Assembly: GCA_965153455.1 (NCBI GenBank) | Contig: OZ234495.1 | Location: 21,634,875 to 21,698,874, forward strand | DNA: 64,000 bases | Source of the DNA: Sphagnum compactum | Lineage: Eukaryota; Bryophyta; Sphagnopsida; Sphagnales | Reading direction: 5' to 3' | Shown: piece after piece, positions 48,944-60,879 of the stretch | How positions within the stretch are numbered: the first letter of the stretch is position 1 | Layout: each line of letters opens with the position of its first letter | Program-made: the position numbers and the translations under genes | The notes under the pieces: model-generated | What the model was told of the DNA's origin: nothing | What the model saw: only the letters and a program-made list of their open reading frames with translations | Databases searched by the model: none

Positions 48944-51900
48944 ATGGATCCAATGTCTTTTACCACTTCATTGGCTGCGGGTCAAATCTTGGCTCAACAG
49001 TTGAAGACAGGAGGTGTCCACACTCCAGCTTTTGGACCACCCAAGCATGCTACAATCCCAGGGAAAATTCCAGAGATGAAAGGAGAAGTGGCAGGCGGGT
49101 CACTGCCCACATGTCCTATGATATATGCAATTATCGCAGACATGGCAATAGTGGGAATTCCCAATGCACCACCACCACAGTGGAGAGAAGAAGCAGGGCA
49201 GCAGCAGCAGTTTGGGTACAGGCATGATGTGCCCCCTTTGCCAGCTCTGGTTCCTCTCAGCTTGACAGACCTCTATCTCAAAGTTGAGTGTCAAATCAGC
49301 ACCGCGTTTGTAACCGTACAAGGAACATGGGTTTTGGATTGTCTGCGGAGTGGGGCAATTTGTGACTGCCTTCTTGCTGTGCCTATGGACCATCAGGTGT
49401 GCAAAATCTCTCACTTAAGTTCATAAAAAAAGTTGACACCCATTTGCTGCAATTCTTCCATTGGAACTTTCAGGAATTTGCATGGAAGAATTTTTCCCAA
49501 AATGTGCCTAGAAAGAGACAATGAATGATGTTGACAATTTGTGATTTATTGGGTGGCAGGGTACTGTGGCAGGTGTTGAGATTGACTTGGGAAACGGGAG
49601 GTTGTACACCACTATAGTTGTGCCAAGGGATGAAGCAGCCAGTTATGGTGCCAAAGGTAGCCCTATGACCAATGTGGATGACCCTGGCACCTACAACCCT
49701 GACCTTTTCCGTCTCCGTGTTCCTCAGGTATGCTGTTATCATATCTGGTAGTCATTTTCTGTTGATTATCCAGTGGCAACACTAATGTCTTTTATTCACT
49801 AAGTGTGTGCTTTTGAGCTTCGCATTTATCTGTTTGAGCTTCTGGAGGGCTTTTGAGCTCAAGATTTTCCAAGAAGACTTCCAATGAGAAGCTATTATGG
49901 TCAAAACTATTTCTTTTGCATCAGATTTTGAACCAAAAGAGACATCATTGTGATTTTTGTTTCAGGTTGTTTCTGGCACAAGATTATCGTTAAAAATTAC
50001 ATGGTTTCAGGCAATGCTTTTCTCTGATGGGCTCTACGCAGTTCGAGTGCCACTCATTCTTCCTGATTATGTTGTTCCACTGGAGACAGAACTTGCATCT
50101 ATTGTAAAGCTAACCTGCATTATAAATACTGGGACACCTCATCCCGTGGTTGTCGGCCAGTTCAACAACACTATGAAGGTGGGCGGGTGGGTCCGGGTCC
50201 TCTTTCAATCACCTTTCCCATTTAAGAGTCACAGCACTTCCCCACTTTCTGGATCACAAACTCACATCGGTTGAAGGCTTTTTTTTACTATCTTGTAATG
50301 CTGATTTCCATTGCCAGTAGCAAAAGAACTGATGTGTGAATCAAAAGTGTTTGATATTTGTTGGTGTTTGGCATTTGACTCAGAAGTGCCCCACTGTTCA
50401 CATGCTGTTGCAATGCCAGGAAACTTTAAGAGAGGATGGAAGAGTTAGTCTTGTAAGTGGTGGTAAAGACACATGGGGAGATTGGAAGAATTCAGACTTT
50501 ATTGCATCATATCAGGTATGAAATCTCTGTTACATGTGTGGGGTTCAATAATCTTCCTGAGTGCATCATGCACAGCTTTCCCTTGTCAATTTGCTGGTAC
50601 AAGGGTACATGCTATGATCCAGATCCAGCGGCTGGAGAGATTCTATTTTTTCTCTCTTTATGCAAAAACAGAATAGTGTGTTATCACCATAAGCCTAGGC
50701 AAAACCCTATACCCATGCAGCAAGGAAGAAGCTTGGCTTCTGGATCAGTGTCATTCATGTTCTGATCAGTCGGATGCTGGACATGCAGGTGTGGAGTGAC
50801 AAGATATTACCCAATTTGCTTGTCCAGGATCCTATACTAGGGGAATCTGATCCGCGAGGAACATTCTGCCTCTCTATTGCTCCACCGGATCCAAAACACG
50901 TCAAAGTAGGACATGGTTCTGTCTAACACAGTGCCGCTTCTATGTTGGCTTTTTGTGAAAATGTGAGTAGACAGCATCAGAAGGCACTTGCGATGATGAT
51001 TTGTTTTCCAAGTGTTGTAGAGCATCTGCAGTGGTGCTCAATATGTGACATGTCAAAAATAATTCTCACATCCAAGTTTAGTTATTTAATCTTGCCCAAC
51101 CTCACCCATAAAACTAAAACTGGGACTGCAAATATGTGGGAGACTACAAAGAGCAAACTACCTGGATCAATCATTATGATTGGCCAATCAGAAACAGGGA
51201 GCAGCAGTCAGATCACATTTAATACACTCTTCTCTAACAGGTTACTAGTCAGCAAACTGTGCAAAATGCTGGGTGAAAACCATTTTGCTAAGCCAAACCT
51301 GTATGTTTTGACTTTTCTTCATCCAATTTTAATTTGTAGGGTCACATATCAAGCACCGGTGGAGTTGCTCTAACGATTGTAGAAAGCTGTTGTGCCTGAA
51401 GGCTTTGTATACACTCCGAAGATGACTGCTATTGTAAACTGATTTTTGATGTTCATAATTGCAATTACTTTACAGGCATTCAAGAGGGCAGTTGTCTTCT
51501 TGCTGGATAGGAGTGGCAGTATGTATGGCAAGCCTATGGAGGATGCATGTCAGGCTCTGTTGTTTGGACTGTCATCCTTACAACCGGAGGACTCTTTTAA
51601 TATCATTGTGTTTGATCATGCTCAATTGACGTTCTCTTCTCAACTTGTGCATGCAACTGCACCTATCCTTGGCCGTGCTCAAGAGTGGGTCACCACAAAT
51701 TGTGAGGCAAGGGGTGGTACCGATATCCTTGCACCTTTGCAAGCAGTAAGTTGTCTGCATCATCATAGCCTGATCAGCATCAATAACAGCTACCCATTTT
51801 TTGTTATCAGCTGGTTGTCTTTCTTGAAGGGCAGAGTCGTCATCATGGGTATTGTAGGCTTAGATTCTTCATGTCTTTGTTGGTATATGTATGCTGAATT

Positions 51901-54900
51901 GGCCTCGAAGTTTGAGAAGTTTGAGAGCTTTGAGTGCAATTGCACTGATTTTTGCAGACTTTTTGTTTCTGTTCACAGGCTTTTCAGCTGCTGCAAATGA
52001 ATTTAGATGCAGTGCCGTACATCTTCTTGATCACAGATGGAGCTGTTGCAGATGAACGTAAGATCTGTCGCTTGATCCAAGCAGCAGTCACTTCTAGAGG
52101 TGGCAAGGCCCCTCGGATTTCAACATTTGGAATAGGTTGAAATTCAAACAGTAACCTTGGGTTTCCTTTGCAGTTTCAGTCTGTGCTTTGTTTTTCAGTT
52201 CAAACATCCAAGAAGCTTTAGATGTTCTTATGGGGAAAAGGGTGGGACTTTCTACTGAAAAACATTAGCTTTTGCAGGATTTCCTCAGAGTTTTGTGGGT
52301 TCTTTACTTTGTACAGAAGAACCACAAACTGAAAGTTCACAACATAGAACTACTTGATAAGGAAGAGTTTGATTAATTTTTCTAAGTCCATGAGCAGTGC
52401 ACAAATCTCGAAGATCAAAACTAGCCTTCATTGTATACTGAACATTGTACTATACAGGCCATTACTGCAACTACTACTTCTTGAAAATGCTTGCGGTCAT
52501 TGGGCGTGGCATGAGCGATGCTGCTTTTGTATCTGGTAAGCACATCTATCCTAACAGTCATCAGATTTGGATACAACCTATAGCAGACTGTTGTTGAGTG
52601 TCTCTTCAGTGTTAGACAGTGTCATGACCAAGTCTTCCTATTGCTTCTGGAAATGCAACAGAAATGCACATGATGCAGATTACAATTTTCTTATCTACAC
52701 CCACCATTGGAAGCTGATGAAGTCAGTGGGGTAGTCATGGCAGCTCATCACTGTTATGTGTTTTGAAGAAGGTGATAGTCTAACGCTTTGTGAGCCACTC
52801 TCATAAGGTTATGACTGCACTCATTGTCATGTTATGTTCAAAATGTTGTTGTTGTGGAGGTTGCTCCATATTTTGTAGATATGCAGATGGTTGTTGAAAC
52901 AGATGCACCCATCATCATCAATGGGGTCACAATCTCTTCTTTGTGTTTCGGACAGCCCCTTTAGAGTGCCGGCATCCTCATTGAGCAATTGAGCTATATG
53001 TCTTTTGACAGGGAGAATTCGGGAGCAAATGGAGAGGATGCTGGTGGCAGCTTCCACCCCATTGCTCACAAATATTACTCTTTCAATCATGGATTTGCCT
53101 AGTGGCTGTGAGGTATGGACCCCTCTTCTTTTGCATAAGTTGTAAGAGCAGCTTCACCATGCTCAATATGTGGCCCTGCAACAGTATTTCTCACATCCAA
53201 GATTAGTTATTTACTCTTTCCCAACCTCACACATAAAATTGAAACCAGGACTGCAAAAGGTGGGAGACTACTAATATTAAGCCACCTGGACCAATCAAAC
53301 CATCTAGCTAATTAACAGCAGGTGCTAAGGCTTTGCTGTGCCTTTTGCCAGCCTCACCATCCTGTGCATAAATGCTTGGTCAAAACCAATTTGCTGCGCC
53401 AAACTGGCATGCTTTGATTTTTTTTCATCCAAACTGTACAGTGCACTGGTGGAGTTGTTCTAATGACCCATAAGCATAGTGATCTCATTACTCTCTCATT
53501 TTCTCACAAGGACTTTCTCTGCCTACTTTGATCATGATCTACTTCAGCAAGTCACATCAAGCTAAGTCTCATGGCTTGTCTCTAACATGGCTGTAGTATC
53601 CTCCCTTTCTTTGGTCATGTTACAGGCAGGTGGCTGTCAGATAGTGGCTACAATCCAAGACATTCCCATTTGATCATCATATCTGCCTTTGATCTGGTGT
53701 TGATTCGCTTGATGTTTATGGTCACTGGGAAATCTAAGAAATTTGTGTTGTGTGGGTGTCAGGTGTATCCATTTCCGATACCAGATCTGTTCTGTGGCAA
53801 CCCCCTGGTAGTATCAGGAAGATTTCATGGCAAGTTTCCACGGTCTATCAAAGTAGTCGGCATGTTGCCTGATCAAACAGTCTGGGACGTTGAAGTTTTG
53901 AGCAGTGAATCTCCTGGGGTCCCTCTGAGCAAGGTAACCTACAATTTATTCCATCTGCAAACAATCAGCCACTATAATGGCCATGTGGATGCAACATTGG
54001 CAGAGCAGACCATCAATGGCTTATCTTCCACAACTTCCAATTTGGCATGGTTAAGTTTTGGAATTTCAATAATTCTTTTGGAACTGGAATTTCTTGCTTT
54101 CAGCAATGGGAAGGCTGTGGAGACTTTCCTGCTCATGGAAAACATGCTGTGACTGATCTCAAAGAGTGGGTGTTCTTTGTAGGTCTTTGCTAAACAGCAA
54201 CTGGATTTACTCACGGCTCAAGCATGGCTGTATGACGACAAACACATGCAAGAACAAGTAAGCTCTTGATAGAAGCCTCCCTGCAATAGAGACAGAACGA
54301 CCACCACAATATCCTATCTAATTAATCTCTCGGAAGCTATATTTAAAAATTGTGCCAAAAGCACAAATCAGGAGTTGACACCAAAAGTCAAAGCTTGCTA
54401 TATTGATGATGGGTCATTGCATTAGATTGCTCTCCTGAGATTTATTTCCACTGGAAAAATGCTGAGCTTGCCTGGATTCAGTACTAGACAGAGCCTGCTC
54501 CAGAGATGAGATTCCTTGGTGTGCCTTAGCTATTACAGAGAAGAGGAAACTGAGATCTCTCTCTCTATCTTCTCTGATGAATCTCGACATCGTCTCATCC
54601 TAGACTTGGGATTGATCCTAAACTACAGATCGAAAAACCTTGGTTTCAACACATCTTCTAAGTTGACCATTCAGTCCACAAATGTCTTCATGTGTGTGTA
54701 TCATTTTGATGCTTGAAAGCACCCATTCCCTAATCCTGTAGTTGTGCCACTTGCAGGCAGTGAATCTGAGCATAATGTCAGGCATACCATGTGAGTATAC
54801 AAGTATGATAGGATTTGAGACAACTAGGGAGAAATTTTCCCGACTTTTGCACGAACGCATGCAGGTAATGTCCAAAGGCTTGCTGTTGGGTTGTCTTTCC

Positions 54901-55523
54901 TGGTACCTCTATGAAAGCAGAATGACAACTAGGAAGGTCTTGTCTGCTGCTCAAGAGCCATGGTTGATTACTTGTGTTTTCAAATGCTCCTTGTAAGCCT
55001 CCCAGTTATAACTTTCAGCTGAGAAATTGTATCTCTGTTGTTGAAGAAAAAAATCACTGCCCTCCATTGCTGGTCATTTGCTCATGTGTGTGCATTGCTA
55101 CAGGGCAAGAAGATGAATGTGCCAAAGTTTACAGTCGGTAAATTGGCTGGAATTGCTCTGGTGGGTGGTCTAGCAATTGGGTTTGGAAGTGTTGCAGCAA
55201 CAGCAGGAAATGCTTTGATAGGAGACGTGCTAGGCAATATAGTGGGTGACTTTGGAGGAATCCCAGATTCGGTCTTCTGCTGCGATTTTAGTAACTGTGA
55301 TTGCAGTAATTGTGACTTCTCATTTGTAGGTGACTGCTGTGGCTGCGACTGCAGTAACTGTGACTTCTCATTTGTAGGCGATTGCTTTGACAACTGTGGA
55401 GATGGGTGCTGTGATCCTGATGGCATATGTTGTGCCCTCGTTAGCTGTCTTTTTGACTCTTGTGATAACATGGGAGACATATGTGCATGTATTCTTGATT
55501 GCATTGGTAGCTTGTCAAACTAG
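48944..55523 (+). CDS. VIT and VWA domain protein, plant inter-alpha-trypsin inhibitor heavy chain-related
   Basis: Exons: 48944-49396, 49560-49727, 49966-50178, 50420-50515, 50789-50905, 51476-51745, 51979-52135, 52458-52535, 53012-53112, 53763-53933, 54183-54257, 54757-54864, 55104-55523. All borders are GT-AG, phases agree, total 808 residues (Arabidopsis At1g19110-type proteins are about 750). A possible microexon at 51383 would add 8 or 17. The N-terminal half is VIT-like: PTCPMIYAIIADMAIVG, FVTVQGTWVLDCL. The VWA domain starts near residue 350 with a complete MIDAS: DRSGSM, GGTDI and TDGA. Then come GIGHYCNYYFLKML, GRFHGKFPRSIKVVG, LLTAQAWLYDDKHMQEQ and GIPCEYTSMIGFE, all at family positions. 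The last exon has a Gly/Ala hydrophobic stretch and a Cys-rich tail with a 16-residue internal repeat (CDCSNCDFSFVGDC). The molecular role in plants is not established; metal-dependent ligand binding is inferred from the MIDAS. Confidence 0.9.
51020..51370. mobile_element. Harbinger-like MITE in an intron of the VWA gene
   Basis: Ends are GAGCATCTGCAGTGGTGCTC and the complement of GCACCGGTGGAGTTGCTC; the right flank is TAA and the left GTA. Internal GTGGGAGACTAC and ATTATGATTGGCCAATCAG match family members. Its right end is about 12 bases from a possible splice acceptor (GATTGTAG). Confidence 0.85.
53146..53460. mobile_element. Harbinger-like MITE in a second intron of the VWA gene
   Basis: The 315-bp copy is flanked by TAA at 53143-53145 and 53461-53463. 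The ends GAGCAGCTTCACCATGCTC and CACTGGTGGAGTTGTTC are more decayed, and internal words (CTCACATCCAAG, TGGGAGACTACTAAT) match the copy at 51020. The two VWA-gene copies resemble each other more than the EIN2 copy. Confidence 0.82.
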
Positions 55524-57230
55524 TTAAACCAATATCTTCAAAGTTAATCCTGTAAATACAATGGTGTACATTGTCAAATGCTAGATCGTAGATGCACAAA
55601 AGTTCACTTCCCTTGGACAGGAACTAAAATCGTACTGCTACACACTTCCATTGGTGTGACATTTCCCCCCTTTCAGTCCTTCCTAACGAAGTCATCAAAC
55701 TTGGAACCTGGTGGGCAGTTACATGTCCAACAATGTGTGAAGGTGGCAAATTCAGAGTGCCAAAAAGGAAAGGCTGGACTGCAGTCCTTTGGAGGAGTCG
55801 TGATTTGATGGCAGGATCCTGATTTGATGACAGGCCTGTGAAGGTGTCAAGGGACTGACTCACTTGTATATTTTGTACAAAAAACCCATTGTATTATTGC
55901 TTGGGAAGTTGAGACATTGGGAGAACTACATTGGACCCCTGCAACATTGGAACTTGATGTGCATTTGTATGTCATCAGGTATAGGCAATCCTGCAGCAAA
56001 TTCATTGCTTTAATGAAAAAAGTAGCACTTTGACATATACTGCAATTTATTAAATTGGATCTCTTGTTTTGGTGCTAGAGCGCTCACTCATCACTCTTGA
56101 TCCATGTTTGCTGTTCATTAGGTTTTGGTGAGTGGACCCAAGGACTTAGCTCTTGCTCTATGGGTTTCCTTCTGGGTGTTTTTTAATGATCTTTCCACCT
56201 ATGTAGTACTGGTTCTTCAAGTCTTAATTCACATACTTGGACATGAGTTGTACAACATGTATGCAAGAGTGCAAATTCTCTAAATTTGATGGATATGTAA
56301 CACCAAATTTGGTTGGGGGTTTCTAGCTGCAGAAATTTGCCGCAGTTGTAGGGAACTTAGTGGCACAAGTTTAGACTCATTTGTTTGTAGATGTTGAGTA
56401 TCATGGGTATTATGCAGGTTTGAAGGTTGAATAACATGCAGGTGTTGTAATTCCACATTAGTGCACTATTTGCAAGTGAGGAAGGAGAGATGGGTACGAA
56501 GTAGAGCACAATATTATTATATGAAGTATATATGCTGAACCTTACATTCCAGGAGAGTACAAAAAAAAGAGGTGGCAATGGAGAAATAAAGAAACATTGT
56601 CTCTAAGGTGCATAGTTTGTAAAGTTGTGCATGAAGTGAATCTGATCAGTTGTAAGAAGGGATGACGAAGGGATGTCAAGTGTTTGTTGATAGTAGGTAT
56701 CATGTACTTCCTTCTGGCAAATCTGGGAAAATTTTAACAGGTGCAATTTTGTTTGACAAGGAGAGGAGGAACCTGATGTGTAAGGTGCTGTTAGGTGCCT
56801 CCTCTGTTGCAGCAGAAATATTAACAAGGGTAAGCCATCCTTGACATACACTAAAGAAGGTTCTACCAGTTCTTTGTGCAAATTTTCAATTCCGCTTGTG
56901 GAGTAAACACATGCTTTCCTTGCAAGGACCAAATTTACATTTGGTGCCTCACCAACTCCCAAAGCTCTCCATCAACATCTAAACCTTTCAACCCCCCACA
57001 ATTCCCTGCTCCTTGATATAATTATAGTAACAGCAACCTAATCCAACCACATCAAATGCACTTTCAATACTCACCCTACAGCCAAACCTTGCAATTTCAA
57101 CCAAACTATTTCTACCAGCGTTTTCTTTTTTGGTGCAAAATTTTGCATTTTTTAAAGGGAATATTTCATTGCAATATTCCCTGTTTTTTTTAATCACCAA
57201 AAAAGGAAATATTTACTGCTAAATACCTCT
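55524..57230. other. 3' flank of the VWA gene and unassigned sequence
   Basis: The first several hundred bases should include the VWA gene's 3' untranslated region; no single polyadenylation signal can be chosen. At 56662-56829 a plus-strand ATG frame (MTKGCQVFVDSRYHVLPSGK...) ends at a good donor (ACAAGG|GTAAGC), and could be an isolated or relic exon. No partner exon was found before the opposing gene at 57.6 kb. Confidence 0.35.
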
Positions 57231-57575
57231 CGGGATGCTCACTACTGATACTCCAACAGAAAATGAAAAAGCAAACAATGATTTGTACCCAAAATAATTA
57301 ATCCATATCTTGGAACTGCATTAATTGGAACCTGTTTGTGAAGGCCACCACCATATCAGTTGTAGCCAAATCCCAAAGTAGCATAAGTTATGGCCATCAA
57401 ACTCACCAGTCAACAACATTCAAAGCAGTTGTGCAAGAACATCACCATCATGCTGCAACACCAACAGTCCCTACTTACAGCTTAACTACTGATCTCAGGA
57501 AGAAGAAGATGCAAAGGTATCCACTTTTTAAGCATGTGATTTGCTGCAACCAAGCATTACAAGTAATTCCTGAGC

Positions 57576-58334
57576 TCAGACAGAAAGTTCCAAGGAAGCC
57601 ATCTGGTCATTTGCTGCAGTGAAATCCGTAGAGCCGGCCAGGACAGTAGAATTTGTGGAACCTTCATTGGTTGAGCTTGTGCCTGGAAGTGGAATGTTGA
57701 TCAGGATACCTTCCGGTGGCAACTGTTCAATATCACCCATGCCTGCTGAAATTCCTCCTCCTTCATTACCTGCCATCAACACATCCAGATCTTCTCAAGG
57801 GTACCATCAGAAACTTGAAGGCCACATGAATCTAAGGGTGGAAAACCTTGCAAATGAGAGGAATTTTTGCATAACTTCGCCTTGGTTGGATGCACATCTT
57901 GTAGGAATAGAAACTAAGGCTTGTTACGAATCAGCTGGTTTCCAGGAAAGAGGAAGTTGCGGTTGAGCCCTGCCAATTCTGACAACAATTGCAAGCTTGC
58001 TTGCACAACAAAGTCCAGCACAAAACAAGGAAAGAAGAAAGCAGGTCAGAATGGTCGTTGGTTTTGTACCTGGAGACTCAGTTCCTGCTGATGAAGCCGC
58101 CATTGGATTACCAGAGTTTGAAGAGCGAGATTCAATCGACCTCCACAAGCAGACTCCATAAGTGACATAAGGCACCACAGTGATGGCAACTAAGAAAAAC
58201 AGCTTCATGACCCAAATTACATCAGCGGTGGACAAAGCGGCAGTTGGTGCAGCAGCAGCAACAAGACTTGTCTGTGCTCCTGCCACGGTGGGGGGCTGTG
58301 CACCTGCAGCTACAAAGGAAAATGCTTGACCCAT
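57576..58334 (-). CDS. Two-exon gene for a small unrecognised membrane protein
   Basis: Exon 1 (58334-58070) starts with ATG and ends at CCAG|GTACAA in phase 1. Exon 2 is best placed at 57790-57576 after CTTGAGAAG, and ends at TGA, giving about 159 residues. The protein opens MGQAFSFVAAG, is Ala-rich, and has one hydrophobic stretch (VMKLFFLVAITVVPYVTYGV, about residues 42-61). Exon 1 ends Ser-rich. Exon 2 is acidic and Ser/Thr/Asn-rich (EGILINIPLPGTSSTNEG, STDFTAAND). Size, two exons, phase-1 intron after a Ser-Pro, N-terminal hydrophobic segment and Ser/Thr tail all parallel the gene at 8.4-10.4 kb, suggesting distant paralogy. No family is recognised. It converges on the VWA gene. The exon 2 acceptor is the weakest part of the model. 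Confidence 0.45.
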
Positions 58335-58576
58335 GATGAATCTCCTGTTGTTTCCTGAATTCTGTTGTGAGCCTACTGGTGCTTGAAAAGAAGCTGAAGA
58401 AGTTCTTGTGAACTTGTTGGATCGAAATGCTCAAATGCACACAACTCAAGAACATGAAATGAAGCTGATAGTGTGTGGAGATGGTGTTCATATAGAGGGA
58501 TGGAGGGAGTCCAAGCTGGTTAATGCGATTGTCGAAGAAAGTTCTCAAAAGTTGAATCTTCCTTGTTGCTGGACAC

Positions 58577-59235
58577 AACCATGTGCAAGATGTATAACAA
58601 GATAATCAAAAATGATCGTAACTTTGAGAGAAAACATGTCTGAACACTCATTCACAACTATGTGCAAGATGTATAACAGGATAATAAAGTATGCTAACTT
58701 TGAGGAAAAGAATGATGTCTAACACTTGTTCACAACTACACATGTGTAACATGTATAACACACTAATGTAGTATGCTCACAAGCAGGGGAAAAGAAAACC
58801 CAAAAACCATATGTCACACTTCTTCACAACTATATGTGCAAGATGTATAATACACTCATGAAGCATGCTGACTTCGAGGGGAAGAAAAAATAAATAAATA
58901 AATAAAATTGTCCAACACTTGTTCAAAACTATGTGCAAGATGTATTACATGTTTTACCTTTATCATTCCAGCATCTTCTTTACACTTTATATATTTATTT
59001 ATTTATTTATTTCCTGTTTTATCACTTTGGCAATGAAAATAAAGATTTCCTGAAACTCCTGCAGTTGCGACTGGGAACAAAAATGCCAAGTAAGTTTGCA
59101 CTACTTAAGCAACATGTATTTGCACACTATGAAGTGCAACAGACCTGGGTATTTGCAACATGTATAACACACTAACAAGTATGTGACCTTTGAAGAAAAA
59201 CATGTCTAACACTTGGTTGCAACTATATGGGCAAC
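58577..59235 (+). repeat. Degenerate tandem repeat, unit about 75-100 bp
   Basis: The phrase CAACTATGTGCAAGATGTAT followed by AACA recurs near 58577, 58658, 58733, 58829, 58927 and 59150, each associated with CATGTCTAACACTTGTTCA-like and GCTAACTTTGAGG-like phrases. The array lies directly upstream of the minus-strand gene starting at 58334. It also contains (AAAT)n near 58889 and the complementary (ATTT)n near 58990. Confidence 0.75.
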
Positions 59236-60836
59236 GCATATAGGTATGACATGAAGCTACCTCAAAGAATTACGGTGTCTTTAAACACTTTTCTTTGACA
59301 AAACTGTGCCCAACATGTCCACCAACCAATGCATGTTCAACAGCCATGGAATGGCAGAATAGAAGACATTTAACCATGGGCCCCAGATAAAAGTAGATCC
59401 AGACTTATAAGTTATTTTGTTTGAACTCAAGCATCCTCCACAGTCAGCAGCCTGCAATCATGTGTGTATAACAAAATCTCAAATACCCCCAACAATGTCT
59501 AACCAGCTCCAATGTGTCCAACACTTTGGAATCAGCAGCCAGTCTAACAAATCCAACATCCAAGTTTTCAATCAGGCTCACCATCCCCAAAATTAACTAT
59601 GGTGGTAGACCAACCCTGGTACCGTGATCATAGTTTACCACTAGCTTAGCCGGCACATATGTACAAGAGAATGTGGCCTGCCTCCCAGTGAGTGACTAGG
59701 GTGAAGCCTGGTGACAAACTAGAGGCAGAATACACTCCCAACAGTGCATTCCCTAGTGTAAACCGTCCATGGGTTAGATCACTACCTATCATAAGTGTAG
59801 TGTAACACCCTGCTCTGAGGGCATTACCCTGTGTAAAGCACTGGCAGATTTTTTTCTTTTTTCTTTTTTCCCTCAAGAAATGAAAAAATCCAGCTGGCAT
59901 TTCACATTCCAAAACAACCTGCCTTTTGGGGAGAACAGATTCCGCTTCATAACATGCCCTCCAAATTCACCAAAACAATTTGCCAGTGCTTTATGTGGGT
60001 TGTAACCTAGACTACGGAGGTAGGAAATTACTAATGTGGCCACGATGGCTAATCCTGCCATTTACTACCAAATCAGCAGGTGACAGACTACAGATGCCTT
60101 ACATGTAGGGGGAGGGTGCCGGAGAGGTTTAGGGTTTAGGCCTTCAGAGCTGTGTGTGGTTTTCCAGCATAAAAACTTCACCTGCTTTATTTCAGCATGT
60201 GTTTTTCCCAGCCTTTCTTTAACACTGGGTAGCACATGTTATCAGGAGATATGTGGGTGGAATTTTTTATTTTTTAAATTTCTGTAACAAGCCTTTTTAT
60301 TGGCCCATTACAAAAATATGTATTTTTAAGCTTAGGACTCCCTCCCAAAATAGAAGTTTTTGGATGGGTTGTTTGCAGTACCAAGTCAATAGTGCTCACA
60401 AATGGAAAGTGCATTCAATGTTTTAGACACCAAACTGGGTGTGTTCCACATGCTTAACAGTCTACTATGTTTAACAGATGTTTGTTAGTGTAGAGATATT
60501 AGAAACCCAGTTCCTGGAAATTCATCATGCGAAAATGTATGTGTATGTGGCATGCACAAAGAGAAAAATTGTCATTATAGGAAATGGGTGTAGACTCTAG
60601 AGTGTAGAGCCTGACACCTCAGGTGGGCTTTTCCAAATTACAAAGGGTACAAAACCTTGATGCCCACTCTTTGCCAAAAAGACCACAAAAATTTAACAGT
60701 GAAGATGTGGCCCACAAGGGCTTGCAGTGCACATGGCCACCTTTGACTCTTGTTGCAAATGAGCCCTTTTTGGTATCTCATATCTGGAGACTGGAGTTCC
60801 AACAACGTATCTCTATACTCTTTATATATATACTAG
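59236..60836. other. Unassigned intergenic sequence
   Basis: No supported gene. A segment at about 59590-59850 has paired words such as GTAAACCGTCC and TACCCTGTGTAAAGC and may be a transposon fragment. A short GTTTAGGGTTTAGG telomeric word lies at 60128-60138. Confidence 0.35.
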
Positions 60837-60842
60837 TTTGAA

Positions 60843-60862
60843 CCCCGTGCCTAATGCACAGG
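60843..60862 (+). repeat. CCCCGTGC hairpin module, first copy
   Basis: The sequence CCCCGTGCCTAATGCACAGG can pair with itself around the TAA. It is preceded by ACTAGTTTGAA and followed by TGTGTTAT. The same module occurs at 62468, 62669, 63142 and 63360, so it is probably a conserved end of a repeat family. Confidence 0.75.
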
Positions 60863-60879
60863 TGTGTTATTTCAACAAT

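Noticed and set aside
55082-55504. 140-codon minus-strand frame opposite the last VWA-gene exon
   Set aside because: The sense frame has the family-like Gly/Ala and Cys-rich tail and splices in phase; the antisense Ser/Gln/Pro-rich frame is its shadow.
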